NCBI RefSeq assembly: GCF_029873635.1 | Contig: NC_080418.1 | Span: 9,009,062-9,073,061, forward strand | DNA length: 64,000 nucleotides | Direction of reading: 5' to 3' | Source of the DNA: Malania oleifera | Lineage: Eukaryota; Streptophyta; Magnoliopsida; Santalales; Ximeniaceae | Shown here: in pieces, positions 1 through 10,111 of the stretch | Numbering within the stretch: the first letter of the stretch is position 1 | Layout: every line of letters begins with the position of its first letter | Notes under the pieces: model-generated | Told to the model about the DNA's origin: nothing | Database searches by the model: none | The model's input: only the letters and a program-made list of their open reading frames with translations | Program-made: the position numbers and the translations under genes

Positions 1-458
1 CTCTAATACCATTCACGCAACAAAAATAATAAAATAACCTCAACAAAATATACTGGAGTTCTATATTTACACATGCAGATCCATAATAATTACAACCTCA
101 TTCTTCATATTACAAAACCTGAATAAAAAATATATATAACATGAAAACAAAAAAAAAACATAACCGTTTGGTACCACTCACAAAACTACCCCGCCCTGGA
201 GCTATCTAAGCTCGATCACCTGGATAACCTGAAAAGATTAAATCATCGACGGGGTGAGACACCTCTCAGTAAGAAAGAAATAATTTATAACAATGTGTAG
301 CTGAAGTGTTTAATATATAATTAAAATATCCATACAAATGCATTCATAATCCACTAGAAGCCAAAATAACATGCTTATAATCACATCATGGTCCACATCT
401 TTGTCAGTTAATCACATGCCCACATACATAAATATTTTACTGATAATTCCCGAGAATA

Positions 459-662
459 GGGAAATCTACCCGCCCATACAAGTAGATTCTCTTTGCTCTA
501 GTGCTAATACCAAGGCACTCACCTTTCTTAGTAAGCCCTTGGGTTATGTATCTAGGTAAAGTCACCGAGAATAGGGAAGGTTACCCGCCCATACAAGTGA
601 CTTCCCTCTACTCTGGTATCCACAAATAATTACCAGAGTACTCGCCTTTCTCAGCAAGCCCT
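459..662 (-). other. Duplicated two-hairpin module in LTR A
   Basis: On the - strand two modules follow each other. Each has hairpin P1 (638-662 and 514-538; GGGCTTRC arm pairing with GYRAGTGCC) and hairpin P2 (574-607 and 459-492) with loop TTGTATGGGCGG. The two P2 stems differ but still pair: fourth pair from the loop C-G versus T-A, fifth pair T-A versus G-C. The same modules occur in LTRs B and C. An RNA structural role is inference. Confidence 0.55.
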
Positions 663-948
663 TGGGTGCAGTAATCTACTTTACCACAAACACCTAATTA
701 ATTAAAGTCTCACGCAGTCAATCATATTCATTTCATTGAACTCCACACATATATGCATATCATAATCAATCCACATAGGATAATCATACAATCTTCAATC
801 ATACCCACACAAGGTCTACATCCACACAATATGTACTCGTCCACACATGACTTTAACACGCACATCATACACGTCCACACAGGACTGTAACACACGCATC
901 GTACATGTCCACCTAGGACTGGTCCATACAGGACTGTTAGTTACATCA

Positions 949-1246
949 CACATGTCCACACAGGACTGGTCCACACGAAACTAACCAATCAACAGATACA
1001 TGTCCACACAGGACAAAGCAATCACACCGCATACATGTCCACACAAGACTGGTCCACACAGGACTAACCAATCAACAGATATATGTCCACACAAGACAAA
1101 GCAATCACACCGCATACATATCCACACAGAACTGGTCCACACAAGACTAACCAATCAACAGATACATGTCCACACAGGACAAAGCAATCACACTGCATAC
1201 ATGTCCACATAGGACTGGTCCACACAGGACTAATCAAACCACACAT
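949..1246. repeat. About 82-bp tandem repeat inside LTR A
   Basis: About 3.6 units of roughly 82 bp, each with ACATGTCCACACAGGAC, GGTCCACACAGGACTAACC and AAAGCAATCACACCGCAT blocks. Units begin near 949, 1035, 1117 and 1200. Short reading frames through it are repeat artefacts. Confidence 0.85.
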
Positions 1247-2160
1247 GTTACAAAACAAACACCCTGTTCATGGTAAATAGGTAAACAATCTCCTCATACC
1301 ACTGCCAATGTTTACCTCCCAGTATAAACGCCCATATAACGACATCCTCATACCACTGCCAACGTTATATGAAGAATATACCAGGTACGATATAACGACC
1401 TTCTCATACCACTGCCAACGCTATATCGTAATTTACATGAACCATAACACAAATCAAAAGCAAACCAATCATTCAACACATCCACAATTCTACCACAGTA
1501 TACACAACATCTGTATCCGCAATCAACCAATGTATTCAACCAGGCAGAAATCATAGCCAAATAATATTCGCAGTCTCAGTAATTCATCATTCCACAATGC
1601 TCACAATCATTCAATTAACAAAGATGGTTTCAACCACACAATTTTTCCCAATAATATATATATATATATATATATATTTAAAAAATAATATTTTCAATAC
1701 CAGCATGGTTTAGAAAAATTATACCTGAATATGTAGAAACTGTACCCAAATATAGTCGTTTTAAAATAATTAAAAAGTTATTATAAATATTTCCCCTTAC
1801 GTGCTCATCGGGATTCCTGCTCAAAATCCAAACAAAACGAGACCTTGTATTCCAAAAATCCCAACTTCTCAAATCTCAGAAAAATACCCTTATAATACTT
1901 CCTAGGCTCCAAATACCTCAAAATAATAATAATAACTTAAATTATTTCACTTACCCTGGTTTTGGGATGTTTCCTAAACTTCTTAAATCGAAAATCCGCT
2001 TCGCCTATATTGCAAAGAATCTTCCTAGGAGTCTCATGGTAGCTTCCGATCATCGAACCGAGTTAAATTCGGTCCGAAATCAAAGAGAGAAGGTAAAGGA
2101 GTCGTGGTTTAGAGAGAGAAATAGAAGGAGAAATAAAATTCTCGCTGAAAATATGATTTC

Positions 2161-2388
2161 TCCCTATTTATAAGCAACTTGCCATGTGGCCTCGTCAACG
2201 AGATGTCTGGACTCATCGACGAGCCCGAGAACACCACTCGTGGATGAGACCGTGAGCTTGTCGACGAATTCAGGTATTCAAAACCCTCTCTCAGTAAACC
2301 CTCATCGACGAGACAAGCATACTCAACAACGAGCTCTGTATGTTGCTTGTCGACAATAAAGTTCAACTCGTCGACAAGCGCATGTTTA
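2161..2388 (-). promoter_or_regulatory. Palindrome array and TATA box of LTR A
   Basis: Between 2188 and 2388 there are about eight exact or decayed copies of TCGTCGACGA. Most variants are C-to-T or G-to-A at CpG sites. Immediately beyond, read on the - strand, is TTATAAATAGGG (2162-2173), a good TATA box. Promoter function is inferred from layout. Confidence 0.6.
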
Positions 2389-2488
2389 TTTCCTTTTAAT
2401 ATTTATTTTCTCCTTTCTTCTATTTTCCCTTTTTTCCTTATTATCCTTCTTATCATTTTAAATAGTTAAAATTTTCCAGGTCGTTACA

Positions 2489-3037
2489 GGGGTAGAGCCA
2501 ATAGTCATTGCTTAAGGATTCTAGCAGGACTGCTCCAACACCAGTTGGGTATTTTTTCATTGAACTTTGGACGCTGTAATAACAAATTGTTAAAAGAAAT
2601 TTTTTGAGAAGAGAAAAATTACGCCACTGCACATTCTGCATACATGGTGCAACAAGTTGAAGATATATAATCCTTTTCGATTATTTTTATTTTCAATTAT
2701 TTTTATTTTTTAAAACATTCTTAATTGTCTTTGTTCTTATTGTTTACTTTCCATTAAAAGTTGTTGGTTTAGGATTCCATTAAAGAAGTATGATGATGAT
2801 AATGTGGGTGGGGATTTGGATCATTTGGTAAGTGATGCTCCTCTGGCAGTTGTTCGATCTCAAATAACATATTTTTTCATACAAGATGTTCTAAGAAAAT
2901 TTTCATAAATATACTGCAGCCAAGGAGCTTCAATTATCATGAACTTCACATCAATAACCTTTATGGAAAAAATAAATAAATCATAAACTATAAACTTTAC
3001 ATACCGGAATCGGTCATATCAAACCTATCGAGAAGAA
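2489..3037. other. Gene-poor spacer
   Basis: No gene is recognised. A short + strand frame (about 2772-2907) follows a TTTAG and contains GTAAGTG near 2828, so it could be a relic exon, but it matches nothing I know and is too short to call. Confidence 0.3.
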
Positions 3038-3714
3038 CACTCGAGTAGTCATTTAGACTCTCAAGATTCTACACTTGAGGCTTTTGAGATCCTACACTTG
3101 AGCAGTTATGAGACTTTTGAGATCCTACACTCGAGCAGTTAGGAGACTTTTGATATCCTACACTCGAGTAGTCATTAGTCTCTCAAGATTCTACACTTGA
3201 GACTTTCGAGATCCTATACTTGAGCAATTATGAGACTTTCGAGATCCTATACTTGAGCAGTTATGAGACTTTCGAGATCCTATACTCGAGTAGTCATTTA
3301 AACTCTTAAGATTCTACATTTGAGACTTTCGAGATTCTACACTTGAGTAGTTATGAGACTTTCGAGATCCTACACTCGAGTAGTCATTAGTGTCCCAAGA
3401 TTGTACACTTGAGACTTTTAAGATCCTACACTCGAGTAGTCATTTAAACTCTCAAGATTCTATACTTGAGACTTTGAAGGTCCTACACTCGAGCAATTAT
3501 GAGACTTTCGAGATCGTACACTCGAGTAGTCATTTAGACCCTCAAGATTCTACACTTAAGACTTTTGAGATCCTACACTCGAGCGATCATTTAGATTCTC
3601 AAGATTCTACAATTGAGCAGTCGTCTACCTCTTAAGATTCTACACTTAAGACTTTTGAGATCCTACACTCGAGCAATCATTTGGCATTGGGATCCTACAC
3701 CCAAGTAGTCATCT
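3038..3714. repeat. CTCGAG-rich minisatellite
   Basis: Some twenty imperfect half-units of about 34-38 bp alternate between a GTAGTCATTTAGACTCTCAA type and a GAGACTTTCGAGATCCTACA type, joined by ACTCGAG or ACTTGAG. It does not resemble the LTRs around it. The Ser/Thr-rich frame at 3390-3635 arises from the repeat. Confidence 0.88.
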
Positions 3715-5079
3715 TTCAAGAGAACTGAGGTTGTCTTAGTCACTTCTTGTTGGTAGAAGCAAACAACACATGATTATTCTGAAAGCCTTGGGTGATTGTA
3801 TATCCTGGTTAAAATAGGTGTCTTTTATCTTTATAGGCTTGTTGTTAAAGATAACATAGAAGAGCTCCTATTGTTACCTTGAAACAACAAAACCTATAAA
3901 GAGAAACAACTGTAGACACCTCAATTTTAACCAGACCGTTTTAAGGGAACCCGACACTTCGGGAAGTTGAATGAGTCCTTTAAACTAATCCCAATATTTT
4001 TAAATCGAGTCCCAGTGTTTTAATTAAGTCTTGGTATTTTTAAATCGAGTGCTAGTGCTTTAATTGAGTTCTGTTATTTTAAATAGTCCCCATATTTTTA
4101 GATTGAGTCTTTTATTTTTCAAAATTTTTATTGAGTCCCATAATTTTTTTTATGGAGGTTAAGTCTTTTTTTGGTGATTATGGAGGAAAATAAATAAAAA
4201 AGGGGGAGGGATTGAAGGCTTTTTGCATGGGCCATACAAGGCCCATGCGCGTGTATGTGTGTGTGTTTCAAAACAAGGGGGTGGGGCGGCAACCCTAAAG
4301 CATTTTTTTACCTCTCCCTTCTATAAAAACAACCTCACACACACACTATAGTGGACCTAAGAAACGGCTGCTAGGGTGCAAAACTCTCTCATTCTCTCGT
4401 TTCTCGCACAGCCGCACACCATCACCCTCACGGTTTGCTCCTTCTTTCCTTCATTCTCCACGCACAACAACCTCCTCGCCTTACACCTTCACTGCATCTC
4501 CATCTCCCTCACTCTCACCTCGTGTCCACCCCGCGACCCTCACGAACACATCGGAGCACCACCACAGCTCCCACTCTTTCGCCATCGCTCACCCCCCTCA
4601 CTTTTGGCTTCTGCACCCATAACCGCTGGTTACCGGTAACACTCCACGATTTCCTTTCTCTGGAGCCATACCAACACAGCCGAACCACCCTTCCTCCGCA
4701 GCAGTCATCACTGCAGCCACTCCAGGCACAGTCAGAACTCAGCCATCATCTCCGACGAACCTGCAACTCCGGCCATGAGTCTCCTTCTCCGTTCTCGCCT
4801 CCAACTCCGGCCACGAATCCCTACGGTAGAACCACCCCCCACCGTCATCATCGCTATCATCCTCGCTCCTCGACATCGTCGTCATCGTCACCATCTTGCC
4901 GCACCAACCTCCGGCCAACACCCAACTCTCCCAGCAGCAGTCTCCTCTGACAGCCGTGAACACGGTTCACGGCCAACCCCCTGCTCCGATAGCCCAGCTC
5001 CTCCTCACGATCGTTTGCGTCAACCACCTAACATCACTAGCTCCAAGGCAACTCGTGGTAAGATCTCCTTGCATGCATG

Positions 5080-5126
5080 CCACACACACACACACACAGA
5101 CACACACACACACACACACACACATG
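5080..5126. repeat. (CA)n microsatellite
   Basis: Nearly pure CA dinucleotides with one GA interruption, within the leader part of the Tat-like LTR. Confidence 0.9.
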
Positions 5127-5865
5127 CATGTGTACTGTATTCTTTTCTTCTTTTCTTGTTTTGATTTGTTCTAATATTTAATGTCTAGGTTTTCCTTGTA
5201 TATCCACGTATATTAATGCATTATTTAATGTAGTATTTTTTTAATATTCATATTTAGGTTTTTATTGTATATATTAAAATGTTAATATTATTTGTTGCAG
5301 GACCTACTGTTTTTATATTTAAATATTCATGTTTATTCTCTTTGTTGCTGTTATTGTTGTATTTATTAAATGTTTAATATTTTAGGGTTTTCTCGTTATA
5401 TGTTTAATAGTTTGGGTAGTTGTTATCATTGCATTTATTTAATTAGGGTTTTTGTGGTTCAACATTTATATGTATTTAGGGCTTTTGTTATTATTATATG
5501 TTATATTCAATATTTATATTAGGGTTATATTCATTGATTAACATTAGCATTTAGGAATCTTATCATATTTAACACTTAAAGGTAGGGTTATATTTAGGGT
5601 TCATTTCATTATGGATGTATTTAATATGTAGCATGTTTATATTTAGGGTTGTATATTGATTTTTTGTTCAATGGCTATGCTAAATATTTACATACTAATT
5701 TCAAAAGTAATTTGGGGTTCCCATAGTCTTATTTGTTTCCAATTTGTCCAGATTACATTTAGGGTATGAGTTCTTGCCATGATATTAAAAGTTTCCTTTA
5801 TTGTTAAGGTTAGATTTTTGTTATGGAGGTCTTGATTATTTTTGTTGATACGGTATTGTCAAGAT

Positions 5866-5866
5866 A

Positions 5867-5921
<55 letters not shown>

Positions 5922-6052
5922 TATTGTTAGTATTTATGAGGTATGATGTGTGTATATATATATATATCGTCATTATTATTACAATGGTGTTACATTACGG
6001 TATTAATATTATATATGTGTGTATGTATTATTGTTAGTATTTATGAGGTATG

Positions 6053-6098
<46 letters not shown>

Positions 6099-6145
6099 TC
6101 ATTATTATTACAATGGTGTTACATTACGGTATTAATATTCTATTA
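5866..6145. repeat. (TA)n tracts with a tandem duplication of about 110 bp
   Basis: A block running from GTATGTATTATTGTTAG through a (TA)n tract to CGTCATTATTATTACAATGG and TTACATTACGGTATTAAT occurs twice (about 5912-6010 and 6022-6136). The TA tract length differs between copies, which suggests a recent duplication or slippage. Confidence 0.85.
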
Positions 6146-6796
6146 TTTTCCTTATTTATTTCTTCATATTATATTAGATATTTCTAATTTTGGGAAAACT
6201 ACAAAAAATCATAAAAAGGAGTAAATTCTAAAAGTGTTTTTGACTTGATTTTCACTATTTTCTTTAATTGTCTTATCGTTATTTAAAATTCGAGAGATAT
6301 GAAATAATAGAAAAAGTTAGGAAAAATATTTTTGAGACATGAAAATCGTTTTTGGTAACTTTCCATCCTGAACAAGATTTAAAACCTCCCGAAATAGTAT
6401 TTTCATACTTATAAAACCTTACGAAATCTCAAAATGTCGGGAGCGTACTTTGTAACATATTTTCTCGATATTTTCGACCCCTATGATTGTAACAAAAGGG
6501 TATGAGTTTTTTAAGTTTCGCATACTCCTGTTTTGAGGGAATATATATTATGTGTGATTTATTTCTTTAAATGTACATTTGATAAATTCATGAAAGGGAG
6601 TAATTTTGAAGACTTATTAAATTTAATTGGTGGGATAATTTTTGATTAATTAAGTAACGTTCGTAAGAACAAACGCGTATGAGGTGCTCATACTTTCCTG
6701 TAATGACCTGGAAATTTAAATAATTAGAAAATATAATGAATAAAACGGATTAAAGGGTAATAAGGGAAAAAGGAAGGATTTTAGAAGAAAAAACAA

Positions 6797-6984
6797 GCCT
6801 CGTCGACGAGTGTCCTTCTAGAGCTCCTCGACGAACTCAATTCCTTGTTGACGAAGGAATCCCGAGAGAGTAATTTGGAAACTCTGAATTTCGTCGACGA
6901 ATGTATCTTCTTGTCGATGAAGTATTTGTAGTGGCTCGTCGACGAATTGACATGTCTCGTCGACGAAGCCCTGCCTATAAATAG
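6797..6984 (+). promoter_or_regulatory. Palindrome array and TATA box of LTR B
   Basis: Copies of CGTCGACGA or near variants occur from 6799 to 6967, spaced about 20-45 bp, followed within 10 bp by TATAAATAG (6976-6984). A (CT)n stretch lies downstream, as in other members of the family. Confidence 0.65.
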
Positions 6985-7020
6985 ATTTTTTCTTCATTTT
7001 TAGCATAAAACTCGTGAATC

Positions 7021-7028
7021 CTCTTCTT

Positions 7029-7075
<47 letters not shown>
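7021..7075. repeat. (CT)n microsatellite in the leader of LTR B
   Basis: Pure or nearly pure CT dinucleotides starting about 40 bp after the TATA box. Similar tracts lie at 61965-62010 (LTR E) and, on the reverse strand, 28028-28060 (LTR D). Confidence 0.9.
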
Positions 7076-7076
<1 letters not shown>

Positions 7077-7229
7077 AAACGGTTTTCCCACCTTCTCTCT
7101 TTGATTTTAGGCCGAATTTGACCCGATTTGACGATTGGGAACCACCACGAGGTTCGTAGGATCGTTCTCTACAAGGCTGTAGGAGCTGATCGTTGGTTTG
7201 AGGAGTTTGGGAAACATCCCAAAATCAAG

Positions 7230-8703
7230 GTAAGTCAATTATTTTGGGATTTTCTTAATGAATATTGTTATTTGGAGCCTAAAAAGTAGTAAATAAGTGC
7301 TTTTCTTAAGATTTGAGTTAGTTGGAATTTATTTTAATTAAAATAGGATTTTTGGTTCAAGGTCCAAGTGAGCGCTATGGGTATCAGTTTGGGGATCCTA
7401 CCAATGTAGTTCGGAAGTCAGGTAAGGAGAAATTATGTATTAAATCAGTTTTTATGAAATTAAATGTAATAAATTATGTTATATTATATGTATGTTTTAG
7501 TGTGAATGATAAAATGCCAACCATGTAAAATTATATTTTCTGAGTCTAGAACTGCTTATATAGCTATGTATATGTGGAAGTAAATGAATGAAAGTGAAAA
7601 GTAATTTCCGAGAAATTATGAAAGAAATGAAATGTATTTTCAGCTTATAAATGTTAAATGCTGGTTGGCTTATTTTACAGGCAATATATGAATTCTACTG
7701 TTAAATTGTGTGGCATGAGATTTTGTGCAAATAATTATAAAATGTATGAGATGCAGGTTAAGTAAGTAAAGCATGGAGAATAAAATATTATACGAACTAT
7801 GTTGGTTGTGTATGTTAAATACAACCATGTAAATGTAAGAGAACTAAAAGACAACCATGTTAGCAGATCTAGCACATTTCTATGTAGACTAACTAATGAC
7901 AGCTAAAAGGAGTTGTAGACTAACTAATGACAGCTAAAAGGAGTTGTAGACTAATTGATGTTGGCTAAAAACTAGTTGTAGCACGAAGGAAAGAAAGAAA
8001 AATTCTATGAAATGACAATGAAATGACATGGTATGAAATGACAAATGTGAACGATGTAATGATGAAGATTACGTAAAGTGAAATGTAATGAAATGTTTAA
8101 GTTATGAACGTGAACAAATGTGTATGATTGAATAATGATAGAAAGGAATAATGTATTATGATAGTAGAAGTATTTATGTATGTAGAACATGTTACAAGTG
8201 GGCGAGGCAAACTCTTCGACTGAGGGCTTGCTAAGAAAGGCAAGTGCACTAGTAGCTTCAGATGTGGTAGCAGCTGCATAACGTATTAGGGCAGAGGGAA
8301 CCTACTTGTATGGGTGGATAGATTTCTCTATCCTTAGGGCCTTGCTAGTAAACCATTGTGGAACTGTGTGAGTACGAGATCAATCTAACACTTGAGGGCT
8401 TACTGAGTAAGGTGAGTGCCCTAGTATGCTTTTGTTGTGATCTTTGGGTTACCTAAGTATTATAGCAGAAGGGTGCTACTTGTATGAGCGGGTAATCGCC
8501 CCTATCTTCAGGTAATCTCATGGGTTAAATCTTTACTTGTGAATGTTTAGGTTCAGAGAATGTTTTCAGTGCTACGTTAATGATTTGCAAATGTACTTAA
8601 AATGATATTCATATGCCTCACGTTAGCCACACGCTGTTTTAATATGTATATTTCTTCCCTTAGTGAGATATGTCTTACTCGAATATGATTATTTCTTTTT
8701 CAG
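7230..8703 (+). other. Predicted intron inside LTR B
   Basis: Donor-like CAAG-GTAAGT at 7226-7235 and a pyrimidine-rich acceptor TTCTTTTTCAG ending at 8703. Equivalent pairs are seen in LTRs A, C and E; D and F keep the acceptor. A second donor-like site (GTCAG-GTAAGG, near 7420) is also shared with LTR C, so an internal exon is possible. The splice sites are predictions. Confidence 0.35.
8223..8503 (+). other. Duplicated two-hairpin module in LTR B
   Basis: P1 hairpins at 8223-8250 (CTTGC/GCAAG stem) and 8396-8421 (CTTAC/GTGAG stem). P2 hairpins at 8294-8329 and 8470-8503, with loops TTGTATGGGTGG and TTGTATGAGCGG. Stems differ between copies but keep pairing over most positions. Confidence 0.55.
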
Positions 8704-9275
8704 GACATCCTCTAAATCGGGCTTAGGGAGCTCAAGGGTTTATAGCCTTTTTGAGGATTTTAAAGTGAAAGGGTATATTTTGATATACTGTGGGGATGTA
8801 AATATTTTATGTTTTATATCGTTATGTTTTATGGATGTTAAGTAAGGAATGATTGTGAAAATACTAAAATGTTTTCGGAGTTATGTGTATATATGGAAAT
8901 GCAGGTGATGATTGGATTTTATGGATTTATAGATAGAAAATAGTAAACTCTGGTATTACGATATTATGGTATTACGTTATGTATGGAGATTATGGTTATG
9001 TTTTCTGCTGTGTATGTATTGATTTATGGATTATCAGGATTTTATTAGGTATAATGCACCGGACCCAGGTTTATAGGTTCGGGCCGTTACATTCCCCTCG
9101 CATAACTGAACTCCCGATCCCTGTTTTGGTAACCTAAATCGATTCTACCCTTAATTGAATAGTAATCAAGTGTTCTAACCACACTAAAAGATTAGTGGCG
9201 ACTTCATTCCTATTTTTTTCAAAAATTAAATTTTACATTTTTCATTCTCCTCGTTCTGTTTGGGACGTTGCGACA

Positions 9276-9682
9276 AGATTAGAGGCCTTATGCTCTAATC
9301 TTGAGAAGAATGAGTTAAAAATTGGGATAGAGATGTGCTATAACTCATTGTGTGGTTGAAGTCCCATTAGCCTCTCAAAGATACTGTGTGCGTGCATGCA
9401 TACACGTGCGTACAGGGTGGATAGGGGAAAAAAAATTAGTTCCTCTAAGGACCAGTGGAGTCATCTCATCACACCCTACCATCCAATAAAAAAGCATTCC
9501 AAATAATATATCTCGTAGGGTAGGATTCACATATAATCTGATTGGACCTATTATATAAAGTGTTTATTGTATGGAAAAGCTTGATAGAAGGACCACGCTA
9601 ATCCTCCTGGAGGACTTAATTTTTTCTCTGGGGATAGGGAATAAGAATGGGAGATGCACAATCCTAGTTGTGTAATTGAGGC
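9276..9682. other. Intergenic stretch
   Basis: No coding, RNA or repeat feature recognised, apart from TAATTGAGGC at 9673-9682, which is the left target duplication of the next element. Confidence 0.4.
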
Positions 9683-10111
9683 TACGGGGGAGCATTTGGT
9701 TGATATAGTTAATTAATTGAATCTTTTAAAATAATCCAATTGAAAAATCTTATTAATTGAATTGAACAAAAATTCCGTATCAACCAAACTGCAAATTTGA
9801 TTGAATCGAATTTCGGTTAAATCAGTTAATCAATTTTAATAAATTTAATATTTTAATATATATAAAATATATATATACAAAATTTTTAAAATTATATATA
9901 ATTTGTGTATGTAATATAATTATTAATTTTTAATATTTATTAGTTGTCAATTTGGTTAACCAAACATATTAAACCTTAATAGCTGAATTGAAAACTGAAA
10001 AGTGAAATTCAATGAAAATAAAAATCGAACCAAACCGAATAATTTTTTTAGCAAATTCAATCAATTGATTTTATTTAGTTAATTTGGTTTTGACTGAATT
10101 ATGCTCACCTT
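9683..10111. mobile_element. MITE-like element (429 bp)
   Basis: Flanked by the 10-bp direct repeat TAATTGAGGC (9673-9682 and 10112-10121). Its ends are imperfectly inverted: GGGGAGCATTTGGTTGAT at the left, and GGTGAGCATAATTCAGTC when the right end is read in reverse. The interior is rich in TTGGTTAA and CGGTTAA-like motifs and codes for nothing. The duplication length fits hAT (8 bp plus chance) or Mutator-like (9 bp) elements; I cannot decide. Confidence 0.55.

Larger units (their letters stand above)
1..2488 (-). repeat. Ty3-type LTR 'A' (CGTCGACGA family), cut by the window edge
   Basis: The right border reads (reverse strand) TGTAACGACCTGG, matching the LTR starts at 6699 and 42731 (reverse). 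Read on the - strand it runs: palindrome array (2388-2188), TATA box (about 2165), a CATCCC-AAAACCAGGGTAAG block (about 1970-1950), a minisatellite, two hairpin modules (662-459), and a TTTTCAG-G block (about 235). By comparison with 42731-45124, roughly 100-150 bp of its far end lie outside the window. No coding region is present. Open frames across it (for example 1000-1280) are by-products of its tandem repeats. Confidence 0.85.
6699..9091 (+). repeat. Solo Ty3-type LTR 'B' (CGTCGACGA family)
   Basis: 2393 bp from TGTAATGACCTGG to GGGCCGTTACA, inserted in the Tat-like LTR. Flanks TTTCC and TTCCC match at 4 of 5 bases. Layout: palindrome array 6797-6968, TATAAATAG at 6976, (CT)n at 7021-7074, CCCAAAATCAAG-GTAAGT at 7218-7235, two hairpin modules (8223-8503), TTCTTTTTCAG-GACATCC at 8693-8710. 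The same order occurs in LTR C, which is almost the same length (2394 bp). No internal region survives. Confidence 0.88.
3911..9275 (+). repeat. Tat/Ogre-like Ty3 LTR, interrupted by solo LTR B
   Basis: It begins TGTAGACACCTCAATTTTAA and ends with GTGGCGAC (about 9195) and GGGACGTTGCGACA, the form I know from plant Tat-clade LTRs. GCATAACTGAACTCCCGATC at 9101 is another hallmark. Without the inserted LTR (6699-9091) it is about 2.97 kb. A TATA box (CTATAAAAAC, about 4322) precedes a pyrimidine- and proline-codon-rich leader. No primer-binding site or internal region follows and no matching target-site duplication was found, so it is a solo or truncated LTR. Confidence 0.7.

Noticed and set aside
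1000-1280. Overlapping frames on both strands with repeating peptides
   Set aside because: They read through the 82-bp tandem repeat of LTR A; both strands are open because the repeat lacks stops.
4376-5174. Long proline-, serine- and histidine-rich frames in three phases
   Set aside because: They come from a C-rich LTR leader with (CA)n. All three phases are open together, codon use is not gene-like, and there is no domain.
6797-6968. CRISPR-like array
   Set aside because: Repeats are 10 bp palindromes with irregular spacing in a plant LTR; no uniform repeat or spacer length and no cas genes.
6818-7006. Frames with repeated VDE or SSTN peptides, also at 27904-28305 and 38780-39073
   Set aside because: Translation of the TCGTCGACGA arrays. 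No start context or conserved protein.
9273-9277. ACAAG as a target duplication matching ACAAC before the Tat-like LTR
   Set aside because: It would require the LTR to end in TTGCG instead of the CGACA end; the match is only 4 of 5.
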